64,000 bases of DNA from Pyrinomonadaceae bacterium (GCA_025054715.1 JANWYH010000002.1:124001-188000), one strand, 5' to 3'. Positions 42,713 through 51,882 are shown, counted from the first letter of the stretch. Made by a program: numbers and translations. Notes: generated by a model not told the origin, from the letters alone.

Positions 42713-45685
42713 ATGCAGGAGAGGGGGAATACCTCCTTGATAATAATTGCCGAGTCCAGCGAAAGAGCTAACCTTCTTTTAAGTAAGCTCGGAGAGCTTC
42801 AGGAGCGAGTCATTAAAACAACCTGTCACCTAGAAGAGGCTTATGAATCAAACCCTAAACTGATAATTTACGATTGTCTCGATAAACAGCAAATAAAAAT
42901 CTCCGATATTTTCAAGCTTTCCAGCTTAAACGCAACCGTAGTTCTCGTCGGAGAATTCGACAAAAGTACCAAACTAAATAACCTCAAATTTACTTCATTA
43001 GATAAACTGTCCCAAACTGTTAAAGAAGAAATCGAAGCTAAAGAAGACTTATTAAAGATAATTCTTTCCTCTGCCGAAATAGGCGTCTGGGATTGGGACC
43101 TTTTAAGCGACAAAGTATTCCTTTCGCCTGAATGCAAGAAAATACTAGGAGTAGAAACTTCAACTGACTATGAAGGAAACTACCTGAAATTCGTGGCTTT
43201 AGATGAAAAGGAAGAAATTCGCAATAGAAAACTCGAGGCAATATTTTCAGGAAAGCCTTTTCAACTTGAGTTACCTTTCAACAGCCCATTTAAAGGCTTG
43301 ATATGGATTTCCGTTTTTGGTAAGGCGCAATGCGATCATACAGGTAAACCCATAAGAGTGATAGGGACCGTTCAAGACATAACAAAAAGAAAAGAAATCG
43401 AGCAGAATCTTCTCCTCAATGAAGCAAGATTTAGATTGATAACAGACGTAACACCAGTCATGATCGCTCAGCTTGACGCCAATATGAACTGTCAGTTCGT
43501 AAATCAAAGCTTCTGCAAATTCTATAACCTCGAAGCCGACAAAGCCATAGGTAGAAACATCCGTGAGTTAATAAAAGATGAAAGATTTGAAAGCCTCTTC
43601 AAAGGAATAGAAAAAGCTCTTAAAGGTGAAATTTCCAAACGGGAAATTATCCTAGACTTCGAATACAAAAAAACTTTTCTTTCCGTAGATTACATACCTG
43701 ATCGTGATGAGAAAGGACAAGTAAGGGGATGTTTCCTCTTCATAAAGGACAACACAGACAGCCGTCTAGCATTTGAAAACCTAAAAGAAAGCGAAGAAAG
43801 GTTTCGTTCTTTGGTGAAAGCAACTAATCAGATAGTCTGGGTAAGTCCAATTAAAGGAGCCGAAGAACCTAAGATAAGATTTCTCTTTGATTCAATCAGC
43901 AAAATAGGCTACATCGAAAGAAGATTTCATCCCGAAGACTATGAAAATCTGATAAGTGACTTGAAAGAAAACGCTCAAAAAGGTAATACCTACAGCGCTA
44001 CCTACAGAGTATTTCATCCCGAAGATAACTCTTACCACATCTACGCTTTAAGCGCATTCCCAATTCTTAAAGATGGAAAAGTGCGTGAATTCATAGGCAC
44101 AATGACTGATATAACCGAAAAACAAAAGACAGAGCAAGAGATTCGCTTTCAAGCTGAGCTTTTGAACATGGTTGATCAAGCGATTTTAACGACAGATCAT
44201 CAAGGCAAATTGCTTTATTGGAACAAATTTGCCGAAGGGCTCTTCGGTTGGAAGGATGAAAATGTCCAGGGAGAAGACATTTTCGAGCTTGTTGTCCCCG
44301 AAGAAAGCAGAAAAGCAGCGAAAGAGATCACTATTGAAGTGCTAAAAGGCACACCTTGGTCTGGCGAGTTTGAAATGAAAAAAAGAGACGGAAGTCGCTT
44401 CATTGCGTCTTGTAGTTTATCACCTGTTTCAGAAAATGGAAGAACAAAACTAGTAATAGGCCTGATTCAAGACATCACAGAGAAGAAAGAAGCCGAAAGA
44501 AAATTACAAGAAAGCATGGAACAATTAAGGCAGGCTCAAAAATTAGAATCTATCGGGAGACTAGCTGGTGGCATCGCTCATGATTTTAACAATATGCTAA
44601 CAGCAATAAAGGGCTACAGCGAACTTGCATTAAGGCAAATTAGCCAAGAAAGCGGCTTATTAAGACGTAGCATCGAAGAAATAAAGAAAGCCGCAGAGCG
44701 CTCATCTTTACTTACGCAACAGCTTCTAGCCTTTAGCCGCAGACAAATAATGAAAACAGAAACCCTAGACTTAAATCAAAACATAAAGGAAAATATCTTC
44801 TTGATACAAAGGCTTGTCGGCGAAGATATTGTAATCTCGCTTTCACTGAATGCAAAACGCAGTTATATCGAGGCAGATGCAGGTCAACTAGCTCAAGTAT
44901 TAACAAACCTAGCTGTCAATTCAAGAGATGCTATGCCAAACGGCGGCATTATTACAATCAAAACTGAAGACGTTTATCTAGATGAGTCATTTGTAAGTAG
45001 TAATCTAGAAGCCAAAAAAGGTATGTACGTTAAGCTATCATTCGAAGATAACGGCTGTGGAATGGATGAGGAAACGATAAAACACATATTCGAACCTTTC
45101 TTCACAACGAAACCTATTGGCAAAGGCACAGGTCTAGGACTTTCTACTGTTTATGGAATTGTAAAGCAGCTCAATGGATTTATAACCTGTAAAAGTAAAT
45201 TAGGAAAAGGCACTTGCTTTGAGATTTTCTTGCCTATTACGCAGAAAATTGTTAAAGAAACAGAACAAGAAAAAGAAATTCAACAAGTAAAAGCTGGTAA
45301 GATTCTTCTCGTCGAAGACGAAGAAATGGTCAGAGCACTTACAAAGGAACTCCTCGAATCCTGCGGCTATGAAGTCTTTGAAGCAAGAAATGCAAAAGAG
45401 GCTATATCTTTTTTCTTCATGACAAAGGAAAAGCCTGATCTGCTCATAAGTGACGTAGTAATGCCTGGAGTAAGCGGATATGAACTAGCGACTAAAATAA
45501 GAGAAAAAGCTCCAACTTTACCTGTTCTCTTCATTTCAGGATATGTTGACCAAGTGGAAAAATTTAGAAAATTTGAAAACGAAAGAACCTTCTTTATTCA
45601 AAAACCCTTTTCTAACGATTCTCTTATAAGAGCTGTATCAGAAATCATCGAGAAAAACCGCCCTAAAAACGAAATCGTTCGCTGA
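42713..45685 (+). CDS. Hybrid sensor histidine kinase with multiple PAS domains
   Basis: The 990-residue soluble hybrid kinase starts with a receiver-like domain (about 8-105) that lacks the usual acidic pair. About four PAS domains follow (105-590), several with a PAC tail (VIGTVQDITKRKE, FIGTMTDITEKQK, VIGLIQDITEKKE). The HisKA segment has the phospho-acceptor H in GGIAHDFNNMLTAIKGYSELAL. The ATPase domain has NLAVNSRDAMPNGG, DNGCGMD and KGTGLGLSTVYGIV. A C-terminal receiver (KILLVEDEEMVR, LLISDVVMPG, FIQKPFSND) completes it. There is no transmembrane segment, so an intracellular cue (redox, light, small molecule) is likely. The ATG is preceded by GGGAGGGGG at 14 nt; a TTG at 42737, with GGAGAGGGGG 9 nt upstream, may be the real start. 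Confidence 0.9.
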   Translation: MQERGNTSLIIIAESSERANLLLSKLGELQERVIKTTCHLEEAYESNPKLIIYDCLDKQQIKISDIFKLSSLNATVVLVGEFDKSTKLNNLKFTSLDKLSQTVKEEIEAKEDLLKIILSSAEIGVWDWDLLSDKVFLSPECKKILGVETSTDYEGNYLKFVALDEKEEIRNRKLEAIFSGKPFQLELPFNSPFKGLIWISVFGKAQCDHTGKPIRVIGTVQDITKRKEIEQNLLLNEARFRLITDVTPVMIAQLDANMNCQFVNQSFCKFYNLEADKAIGRNIRELIKDERFESLFKGIEKALKGEISKREIILDFEYKKTFLSVDYIPDRDEKGQVRGCFLFIKDNTDSRLAFENLKESEERFRSLVKATNQIVWVSPIKGAEEPKIRFLFDSISKIGYIERRFHPEDYENLISDLKENAQKGNTYSATYRVFHPEDNSYHIYALSAFPILKDGKVREFIGTMTDITEKQKTEQEIRFQAELLNMVDQAILTTDHQGKLLYWNKFAEGLFGWKDENVQGEDIFELVVPEESRKAAKEITIEVLKGTPWSGEFEMKKRDGSRFIASCSLSPVSENGRTKLVIGLIQDITEKKEAERKLQESMEQLRQAQKLESIGRLAGGIAHDFNNMLTAIKGYSELALRQISQESGLLRRSIEEIKKAAERSSLLTQQLLAFSRRQIMKTETLDLNQNIKENIFLIQRLVGEDIVISLSLNAKRSYIEADAGQLAQVLTNLAVNSRDAMPNGGIITIKTEDVYLDESFVSSNLEAKKGMYVKLSFEDNGCGMDEETIKHIFEPFFTTKPIGKGTGLGLSTVYGIVKQLNGFITCKSKLGKGTCFEIFLPITQKIVKETEQEKEIQQVKAGKILLVEDEEMVRALTKELLESCGYEVFEARNAKEAISFFFMTKEKPDLLISDVVMPGVSGYELATKIREKAPTLPVLFISGYVDQVEKFRKFENERTFFIQKPFSNDSLIRAVSEIIEKNRPKNEIVR

Positions 45686-45710
45686 AACTAGAATAAAGAT
45701 TTTCTATCAT
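45682..45710 (+). promoter_or_regulatory. Candidate leaderless promoter of the pectate-lyase-fold gene
   Basis: CTGAAA (45682-45687), a 17-nt spacer and TATCAT (45705-45710) are followed after 7 nt by ATG 45718. No Shine-Dalgarno is present. Confidence 0.45.
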
Positions 45711-45717
45711 AGAAAAT

Positions 45718-47370
45718 ATGCTTGTTAAAGGAATAGGTGCTATTGCTTTTCTGTGCTTTTTAACACAAATTTTATCGGCTCAAAACAAGTTTGAAGGCTA
45801 TAGAATTCTACTCGACGTTCCAGAAAACCAAAAACAAACCGCCTGTGCGATCCGTTATGCTCCACCCTCCACTGAAATAAGAATCTTCGATCTTAATCAA
45901 GCAACCCCTATGAAAATATCACCTTGCGCTGGTTCGCAACTACTCCCAAGCGCCCGTCCTTCAGAGGCGATTCTTACAACAACATCCAATGATGGAAAAT
46001 GGTGCTTTCAAGGCGAAGACAAACGCTACCGCATAATTTTCAAAGCAGACGAGCTTGGCGGCTACAAGGAAATCGTTTATGACTGGGTTGCGAACACTGA
46101 AAATACGGGCATTTATAATATTAAAGATTTTGGAGCAAAAGGAGACGGCTTAACTGATGACACAATAGCAATAAGAAGCGCTCTGGCGTTTATAGCAACT
46201 CGTAACGGCGGAACATTAAATTTCCCAGAAGGTGACTATCTGGTCACATCGCCAATTGTTTTGCCTTCGGGCGTAACAATTCAAGGTGTTGGAAGCCTAG
46301 CAACCGGCTCACCAACAAACAACATAGTTCAACGAGCAGTTACTAGAATTCGCCTCAAGGGCAAAAATCTTTCTATTTTTCGCATAGGTGAATGCACAGA
46401 AAGGGTGACAATACGAGATATAGAGCTTTACGCAGAAAGCAACGATAAAACCATAGGAATTGAAGCCGTTGGTGCTTACAACTCAAGTCAAGACTTCTTC
46501 TTCGAGCGGGTGTCTTTTAACAACTTTTATCGTGGCATCTACGTCAGAGGCTTACCGCAAACCGGTTTCGCATGGCAATTCGACTACGTAAAGGTCAAAA
46601 ATTGTAGATTTGTTTATAACTCTGACGCAGGCATCTATAGTTACACAAAAAACATAGGTTGGAAAATTGAAGGATGCTTCTTCCTCAACCCGAAAAGAAC
46701 CGAATCCCAACCGGCTAACTCGATGACGTTTTGGTATGCTGGATTTGTCTTGATTCAGGATACCTTTGGCGGAGGATTTCCAAATGCAAAAGGTGGCGCT
46801 TTTATCAACGTTGTAGATAGTTCAAACATCACTGTTATAGGCTCTCAGACCGAATCAATGACAAATTCTTTCATCTACAACGAACCAAAACTAGCTTACC
46901 ACGGCGATTACTCCTATCCGATAACTTTCATCGGCAATATATTTGGCGACCCAATAGAGTTTAGAGGTAGAAGAACCTTCGTTTCGATTGGCAACATGTA
47001 TGGACCTAACACTTTCGTAGCCGGTCCTGAAGTAAGAATTTACTCAACGGGAGATAGATTTTGCTACGATGGAAACATACTAGGCTGCATTAGTGGTGCG
47101 AAAAATAATTTCGATAAAGCCACTGTTATCATGATGACTGGTCAGCCCGATGATGGAAGCGTCAAAGGACATCCTACCTTCTTCGGCACAGACGTTGAGT
47201 TTGGAGGAAGTGTTCGACTACCATCCTTTCGTCAAGAACTTTTACCCAAAGATAAGCCTAACGGCTCTATGGTCTATTGCACTGATTGCCAAAGAAACTC
47301 TACTCCCTGCCGTGCTGAGGGCACGGGCGCACCAGCCATTATGATAAACGGCAAATGGAGCTGTTTATAA
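45718..47370 (+). CDS. Secreted right-handed beta-helix protein (pectate lyase 3-like)
   Basis: The 550-residue exported protein has a signal peptide (MLVKGIGAIAFLCFLTQILSAQ). A beta-sandwich-like lead-in of about 110 residues is followed by a parallel beta-helix. The helix begins with the family hallmark YNIKDFGAKGDGLTDDTIAIRSAL, then GGTLNFPEGDYLV. Later coils contain repeated strand-turn units (VTIRDIELYAES, FFFERVSFNNFYRGIYV, VKVKNCRFVYNSDAG). Such proteins are polysaccharide lyases, glycosidases or tail-spike-like adhesins; no catalytic residues can be named safely. The C-terminus has several cysteines (CTDCQRNSTPCRAEG) that could be disulfide-bonded. Substrate unknown. Confidence 0.78.
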   Translation: MLVKGIGAIAFLCFLTQILSAQNKFEGYRILLDVPENQKQTACAIRYAPPSTEIRIFDLNQATPMKISPCAGSQLLPSARPSEAILTTTSNDGKWCFQGEDKRYRIIFKADELGGYKEIVYDWVANTENTGIYNIKDFGAKGDGLTDDTIAIRSALAFIATRNGGTLNFPEGDYLVTSPIVLPSGVTIQGVGSLATGSPTNNIVQRAVTRIRLKGKNLSIFRIGECTERVTIRDIELYAESNDKTIGIEAVGAYNSSQDFFFERVSFNNFYRGIYVRGLPQTGFAWQFDYVKVKNCRFVYNSDAGIYSYTKNIGWKIEGCFFLNPKRTESQPANSMTFWYAGFVLIQDTFGGGFPNAKGGAFINVVDSSNITVIGSQTESMTNSFIYNEPKLAYHGDYSYPITFIGNIFGDPIEFRGRRTFVSIGNMYGPNTFVAGPEVRIYSTGDRFCYDGNILGCISGAKNNFDKATVIMMTGQPDDGSVKGHPTFFGTDVEFGGSVRLPSFRQELLPKDKPNGSMVYCTDCQRNSTPCRAEGTGAPAIMINGKWSCL

Positions 47371-47419
47371 GCGTCTTATATGTAAATGGTAAATTTATCA
47401 CGTGAAAGGAGAAGATGAT

Positions 47420-48100
47420 ATGTCAGTACCAGACGCATGGGGAGTTCCATACTACGATGTAGTAAGCCTCTGCTGGCTGGCTTATAAAGAAAATAAAGCA
47501 AAAGTGGGAGACCGTTGGCGGTTTCAGACTGGTTCGACGTGGACGATCAGAAATGTCTATGAATCAGGACCTTTTAGAGCAGTTCTTGCTGAACAACTTT
47601 CTACTGAACTAATGTGTATAGCTCCTTCTCTAGTTCTTTCTTTTTCAGGAACTGACGAATTGCTGGATTGGCCTGATAATATCAGTCAGGGTCTTACTGG
47701 TGTTTCAGGACAATACTTTCGCGCGCTTAGTATCGCTAAAAGTAGTCCCTGCCAGATGGTTGTTGGTCATTCCTTAGGTGGCGGAATGGCTTCTTTTGTA
47801 GCTATTCATACCGGAAAATGTGCAGCTACCGTTAACCCAGCAGCTTTGAATATATTTGTCGGCTTAATGCCAAACTCAATACCAAACTTACCGAATTTAG
47901 TAGGAATTTTAAAACACGGAAGTCGTGTAATAAATTACGTCGTTCCTGGCGAGGCATTAGATATTTTGGACAAAGTATCACCTTCTATGACGCGAGTTGG
48001 CAAGATAATTCATGTTCCATCCAGTGGTAAAGATTTACTAGGTATAAACAAACACCTTTTGAACTATTTGATCGGTTTCACTCCACCTACAAAAATCTAA
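47420..48100 (+). CDS. Class 3 lipase-like alpha/beta hydrolase
   Basis: The 226-residue alpha/beta hydrolase has the nucleophile elbow VVGHSLGGGMASFVA and an upstream SFSGTDELLDW segment typical of lipase class 3 (oxyanion region). A late histidine in GINKHLLNYLIG is a candidate for the triad. There is no signal peptide or membrane segment, so it is cytoplasmic or leaves by a non-Sec route. The start at ATG 47420 is set by AAAGGAG 8 nt upstream; the in-frame GTG 18 nt earlier is rejected. It lies 49 nt after the beta-helix gene. Lipid substrate and physiological role are unknown. Confidence 0.75.
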   Translation: MSVPDAWGVPYYDVVSLCWLAYKENKAKVGDRWRFQTGSTWTIRNVYESGPFRAVLAEQLSTELMCIAPSLVLSFSGTDELLDWPDNISQGLTGVSGQYFRALSIAKSSPCQMVVGHSLGGGMASFVAIHTGKCAATVNPAALNIFVGLMPNSIPNLPNLVGILKHGSRVINYVVPGEALDILDKVSPSMTRVGKIIHVPSSGKDLLGINKHLLNYLIGFTPPTKI

Positions 48101-48534
48101 TTATTCTCTTCCACTAGCTTTTTTAATCTTTTCAAATCCAGGTTTAGCTTGTCGAGAACAGCTTTTGAAAGGACTGCTGCTGGAGTTTTAAAAGGAATAT
48201 CACCGACGCTGCGAAGGCGAATTTTAACGCTTGTTCCTTCTGCAGCGTCTGAAAGAGTGTATTTTACTAGCATTTCGAAAGGTTCATCTATTGACAATTC
48301 CAACATCCTTCCTGGTTCTTCTGCAACCACTACAACCATGCTGTCGAACCTCTTATTCATAAAATCGCCGATACGTTGAACTTTCGAGCCTTTGCAAAGT
48401 TTGCCAGGTGTAAGCGGAAAAACACTAACAAGCCCGCTAATCCATAGTTTGTCATACTTAGCATCAAACATGAATTCAGCTACCTTCTCTCTTGGTGCTG
48501 CTATTAAAATTTCAGCCTGCACATCTACAGACAT
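48097..48534 (-). CDS. SRPBCC / CoxG-like ligand-binding protein
   Basis: The 145-residue single-domain protein shows the SRPBCC (START/Bet v1-like) pattern. An opening strand DVQAEILIAAPREKVAEFMFD is followed by the KLWISGLVSVFPLTPG region, curved strands, and a long C-terminal helix LSKAVLDKLNLDLKRLKKLVEE. The fold holds a hydrophobic cavity and appears in polyketide cyclases, lipid carriers and CoxG-like proteins; the ligand is unknown. The start at 48534 is preferred because GAGG lies 8 nt upstream. Its stop overlaps the stop of the convergent lipase by 4 nt. Confidence 0.75.
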   Translation of the reverse strand: MSVDVQAEILIAAPREKVAEFMFDAKYDKLWISGLVSVFPLTPGKLCKGSKVQRIGDFMNKRFDSMVVVVAEEPGRMLELSIDEPFEMLVKYTLSDAAEGTSVKIRLRSVGDIPFKTPAAVLSKAVLDKLNLDLKRLKKLVEENN

Positions 48535-48602
48535 TTTGTTAACCTCGCTGAAAACCGCTTCTAGCAAATAATATCAGTTAATTTTCTAGCTTACAAATCT
48601 AA

Positions 48603-49448
48603 CTAATCTAGCTGAAGAAACTGCTTAAGCGCACTCTCCCAATTTTGTAAAGGCTTAAGTCCCAATCGCTCGCTTAAAAGACAAGCCAGTCTGGAATTTT
48701 TCGGTCTAGGCGCTGGACGATTGAGACTATCTGACGATATTTCTTCTACTAGATTAGATTCTAAACCTATCATCTCACATATTTTTGCACAAAATCCCGA
48801 ATAGTTCGTTCCTTCACCCGAATTTGTAACATGAAAAATCAATGGCAAGTCCAAATCCACAAGTTCACGAAGCCTTTTTGCAAGATCATCTGCAAAAGTT
48901 GGCGTTCCAAACGAGTCAGAAATAGCCTTAACCGGTTTGCCAGCTTTCAAAATATTAGCTACTTTACTTAAGAAATTATTTCCGCCCTCACCATAAATCC
49001 ATCCTGAGCGGACGATTATGGTTCTAGCATACACGTTTCTTGCTCTTATTTCTCCTTCAAGCTTTGCCTTTCCATAAACACTCTGCGGATTTGGCGTGTC
49101 GCGCTGAGTATAAAAACCTTCTTTCGTTCCGTCAAATACATAATCGGTTGAAACGGTTACAAACACACTGTCATGTTCTTTCGAGGCAATAGCCAAATTT
49201 TCTACGCCAAGCGCATTAGCTGCATAGCATTTTTCAACATTTAGCTCACTGCCATCTACGTCCGTATATGCTGCACAGTTTATTACGGCTTCAGGCTTAT
49301 ACTTACTGAAAATATCAAAAACTCGAGTTCGATTTGAAATGTCTAGCTCTTGCCGAGTTAAAGCTATTACTCGGTCGCCATTTTCGCGACAATACTTGAT
49401 AGTAGCGCGCGCAAGCATTCCATTAGCACCTGTGATTAAAACTCGCAT
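48603..49448 (-). CDS. rfbD: dTDP-4-dehydrorhamnose reductase
   Basis: The 281-residue extended SDR enzyme performs the last step of dTDP-L-rhamnose synthesis, using NADPH. It has the N-terminal nucleotide motif TGANGMLARAT, the VINCAAYTDVDGSE segment that marks this family, the catalytic SVYGKAKLEGE (YxxxK) and TDYVFDG. The other rhamnose genes (rfbA, rfbB, rfbC) are not in the window. It overlaps trmB by 13 nt at its start and is the last gene of the fabG-rhomboid-trmB-rfbD run. Rhamnose could feed the polysaccharide controlled by the Wzc-type kinase, which is inference. Confidence 0.92.
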   Translation of the reverse strand: MRVLITGANGMLARATIKYCRENGDRVIALTRQELDISNRTRVFDIFSKYKPEAVINCAAYTDVDGSELNVEKCYAANALGVENLAIASKEHDSVFVTVSTDYVFDGTKEGFYTQRDTPNPQSVYGKAKLEGEIRARNVYARTIIVRSGWIYGEGGNNFLSKVANILKAGKPVKAISDSFGTPTFADDLAKRLRELVDLDLPLIFHVTNSGEGTNYSGFCAKICEMIGLESNLVEEISSDSLNRPAPRPKNSRLACLLSERLGLKPLQNWESALKQFLQLD

Positions 49449-50068
49449 ATCTTTTCAAACAAGGCTCTATAAATCTGCTTTCCCTTAGCCTCGACTGCTT
49501 TTTCGCGCTCTGTTTTTACAGGAAAAGGATTTTTTTCAACCTTAATCTCTCTCAAACCCTTGATAGCACGAAACTTTTCAAACATTTCTTCTGCTAAAAA
49601 CTCTACATCTGTTTGAATAAAAATTTTACCGCCTTTAGAAAGAAATTTTGTCAAGGTGAACGCAGTTTCATCTGTTATCATTCTTCGCTTTGCATGCCGT
49701 TTCTTAAACCATGGATCCGGAAAATGAATCGTTACGATTTGCAAAGCGTTTTTCGGAAAATCCCGCAAGAGACTAGGCAGAGACACTAAAACATTCGTAA
49801 ATTCGTAGTGCAAATTCTTTAGTCCTCTTTCTTTGGCAATTCGATTAGCTTCCACGACCAAAGCTTTGCGAATCTCTAAACCTATGTAATTTTTATCAGG
49901 ATTAAGTTCAGCCATTTCGAGCAAGAACCTTCCACGAGCCGAACCAATGTCAAGATGCACGGGTAGATCAGGATTCTGAAAAAGTTGTTTTAGATTCAAA
50001 GGCGGTGAGATGAAAAGATAATGACGAGCTAAAGGATTAACATGTTGATGCACACGGATTCTCGACAT
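49436..50068 (-). CDS. trmB: tRNA (guanine-N7-)-methyltransferase
   Basis: The 210-residue SAM-dependent enzyme forms m7G46 in the variable loop of tRNAs. It has the SAM motif LDIGSARGRFLLEMA, the helix GLEIRKALV, and the family-specific VTIHFPDPWFKKRHAKRRM followed by the late FIQTDVEF. There is no clear ribosome site. A TAAAAT box lies 9 nt before the ATG, but the gene also sits 15 nt after the rhomboid gene, so readthrough is the simpler explanation. Confidence 0.93.
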   Translation of the reverse strand: MSRIRVHQHVNPLARHYLFISPPLNLKQLFQNPDLPVHLDIGSARGRFLLEMAELNPDKNYIGLEIRKALVVEANRIAKERGLKNLHYEFTNVLVSLPSLLRDFPKNALQIVTIHFPDPWFKKRHAKRRMITDETAFTLTKFLSKGGKIFIQTDVEFLAEEMFEKFRAIKGLREIKVEKNPFPVKTEREKAVEAKGKQIYRALFEKICEF

Positions 50069-50083
50069 AAACGTCAGATTTTA

Positions 50084-51109
50084 TCAAAACCTAACGTAGT
50101 CCGTAATCAAAAGAATAGTAAGAATCGCAAAGAAAACTAAAATGCCCATTGCAATCATTCCAGCAGCTTCTGTAAGTGCGCTCACCTTGCGTGGATTTTC
50201 GCAAACGTTTCTAGAAACAGTCATTAAACCATATAGAAAGCCTGATAAAAAACCCCCTATATGAGCAAAATTGTCTATTATTCGATAGGCTACTATTCCA
50301 AACGCAAGAACGAAAACTATATTTACAACTATGCTTCTTAAAAAATTCGGCGGTAGATGTTGTCTCCTTCTAAAACCATAAACCGCGAGATAACCCATCA
50401 AACCCATTATCCCTCCGGAAGCACCTACTGATATTCCTTCGGGTAAAAACACAATGCTTGCCAAAGCACCACCAATGATTGATAGAAGAAAAACTATCGC
50501 CATTCTAGCTTTATCTGAAAAAGCCTCAATCAAGCTAGCAAAACCGTAAAAGGCTTGACTGTTGAAGTAAACGTGCAAAAGTCCAGCATGAAGAAAAGCA
50601 GATGTCAATATCCGCCAATATTCATGTTTTTGAATAACATCCGTTTTAACTAGTCCAGCAACAAAAAACGACCTCAAGTTTCCTTCCGCATCAATTATGT
50701 CAGTAATCTGGAAGAAAAAAACAGAGATTATACAAACTAAAATTATGTAAGTATAGGTAGGTCTTACTCTTACAACCTGTGTTAGGAACTTTTCTGCCTC
50801 AGGTGTAAGAATCAAGTCTTCAATTTTCGTTCTGCTGGCTTCATAAAAGCCCCATAAACCAGCTAAAACAAAAAATACACCTATCAGAAAGAAAATATTG
50901 CGAAATAGAAGAGAAAAGAAATCTCTATGAGAAAAACCTGTGGTTTCTGGAAAGCTTGTTAGCAAGGTGACCAAAAAAAGATTGATTCCTAAAATGGTAG
51001 CGCCAATGCAAAGGCTTCTCAAAGCAAATTTTCTAATCTCGGCCTTCTTTTCGGCTAGATATTTTTCTGGATCAAATCTCGGTTCTTTTTCCTCAAGCTC
51101 AAATTCCAT
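50084..51109 (-). CDS. Rhomboid-family intramembrane serine protease
   Basis: The 341-residue integral membrane protein has a cytoplasmic charged N-terminus, a membrane hairpin, then the six-helix rhomboid core and a final helix. The catalytic dyad is S231 in SVGASGGIMGLMG and H283 in FAHIGGFLSGF. HAGLLHVYFNSQAFY supplies the conserved HxxxN of helix 2. Rhomboids cut single-pass membrane proteins within the lipid bilayer; the substrate is unknown. It begins 3 nt after the fabG stop and has no ribosome site, so it is likely translationally coupled to fabG. Confidence 0.9.
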   Translation of the reverse strand: MEFELEEKEPRFDPEKYLAEKKAEIRKFALRSLCIGATILGINLFLVTLLTSFPETTGFSHRDFFSLLFRNIFFLIGVFFVLAGLWGFYEASRTKIEDLILTPEAEKFLTQVVRVRPTYTYIILVCIISVFFFQITDIIDAEGNLRSFFVAGLVKTDVIQKHEYWRILTSAFLHAGLLHVYFNSQAFYGFASLIEAFSDKARMAIVFLLSIIGGALASIVFLPEGISVGASGGIMGLMGYLAVYGFRRRQHLPPNFLRSIVVNIVFVLAFGIVAYRIIDNFAHIGGFLSGFLYGLMTVSRNVCENPRKVSALTEAAGMIAMGILVFFAILTILLITDYVRF

Positions 51110-51112
51110 AAT

Positions 51113-51868
51113 TTACATAGCAAGCCCGCCATCGGCCTGAATAACTTGTCCCGTTATGTATCTGGCTGAGTCAGAAAGCAAAAAGCAAGCTATCTCTGCC
51201 ACTTCTTGAACTGTCCCGAGCCTGCCTAATGGTATCTGAGACATTATTTTTTCTCTATATTCCTGATTCATTTCTCTTGCCATATCAGTTTCAATCAGCC
51301 CGAGTGCAAGCGCATTAACGGTTATTTTTCTGCTTGCAACTTCCTTCGCTAGCGCTTTTGTAAGACCTATCATTCCTGCTTTTGAAGCAGAGTAATTTGT
51401 CTGTCCTATCATGCCGACGATACCCGAAATTGAAGATATATTCAAGATTGAACCGCCATTCTGATTACGCATCATTGGACGAAGCACTGCTTTTGAAAAG
51501 TTCCATGCTCCTTTTAAATTCGTGTCAATAACCGCATCCCAATCTTCTTCTTTCATTCTTAAAATTAGCTGATCGCGAGTTATACCAGCATTGTTAATTA
51601 AGTAATCCACAGTTCCAAACTCCGCAGTAACTTGACGGACAAAATTCGCAGTAGCATCCGTTTTTGCTACATCACATTGAGAAGCGAAGCATTTAACCCC
51701 AAGCGCTTCTATCTCAGCCTTAAGCTTTTCAGCTTCTGCCGTGCTTTTTGCATAGCTAAAAGCTACATTCGCACCCCGCTTCGCTAACTCAATAACTATT
51801 GCCTTGCCAATACCACGAGTTCCTCCGGTTACTATCGCAGATCGCCCAGAAAATTGTTTCTCACTCAT
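51113..51868 (-). CDS. fabG: 3-oxoacyl-[acyl-carrier-protein] reductase
   Basis: The 251-residue classical SDR reduces 3-oxoacyl-ACP with NADPH in fatty acid elongation. Cofactor binding is by VTGGTRGIGKAI, followed by YLINNAGITRDQLI, the catalytic serine in NISSISGIVG, and YSASK. The C-terminus RYITGQVIQADGGLAM is typical of FabG. No other fab gene is adjacent, so a related ketoreductase is not excluded. There is no Shine-Dalgarno; a TATAAA box lies 8 nt before the ATG. Confidence 0.9.
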   Translation of the reverse strand: MSEKQFSGRSAIVTGGTRGIGKAIVIELAKRGANVAFSYAKSTAEAEKLKAEIEALGVKCFASQCDVAKTDATANFVRQVTAEFGTVDYLINNAGITRDQLILRMKEEDWDAVIDTNLKGAWNFSKAVLRPMMRNQNGGSILNISSISGIVGMIGQTNYSASKAGMIGLTKALAKEVASRKITVNALALGLIETDMAREMNQEYREKIMSQIPLGRLGTVQEVAEIACFLLSDSARYITGQVIQADGGLAM

Positions 51869-51876
51869 AACACGCT

Positions 51877-51882
51877 TTTATA
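51877..51882 (-). promoter_or_regulatory. Candidate -10 box of fabG, leaderless
   Basis: TATAAA on the minus strand lies 8 nt before the fabG ATG. The -35 region is AT-rich without a clear match. No ribosome site separates the box from the start. Confidence 0.4.
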
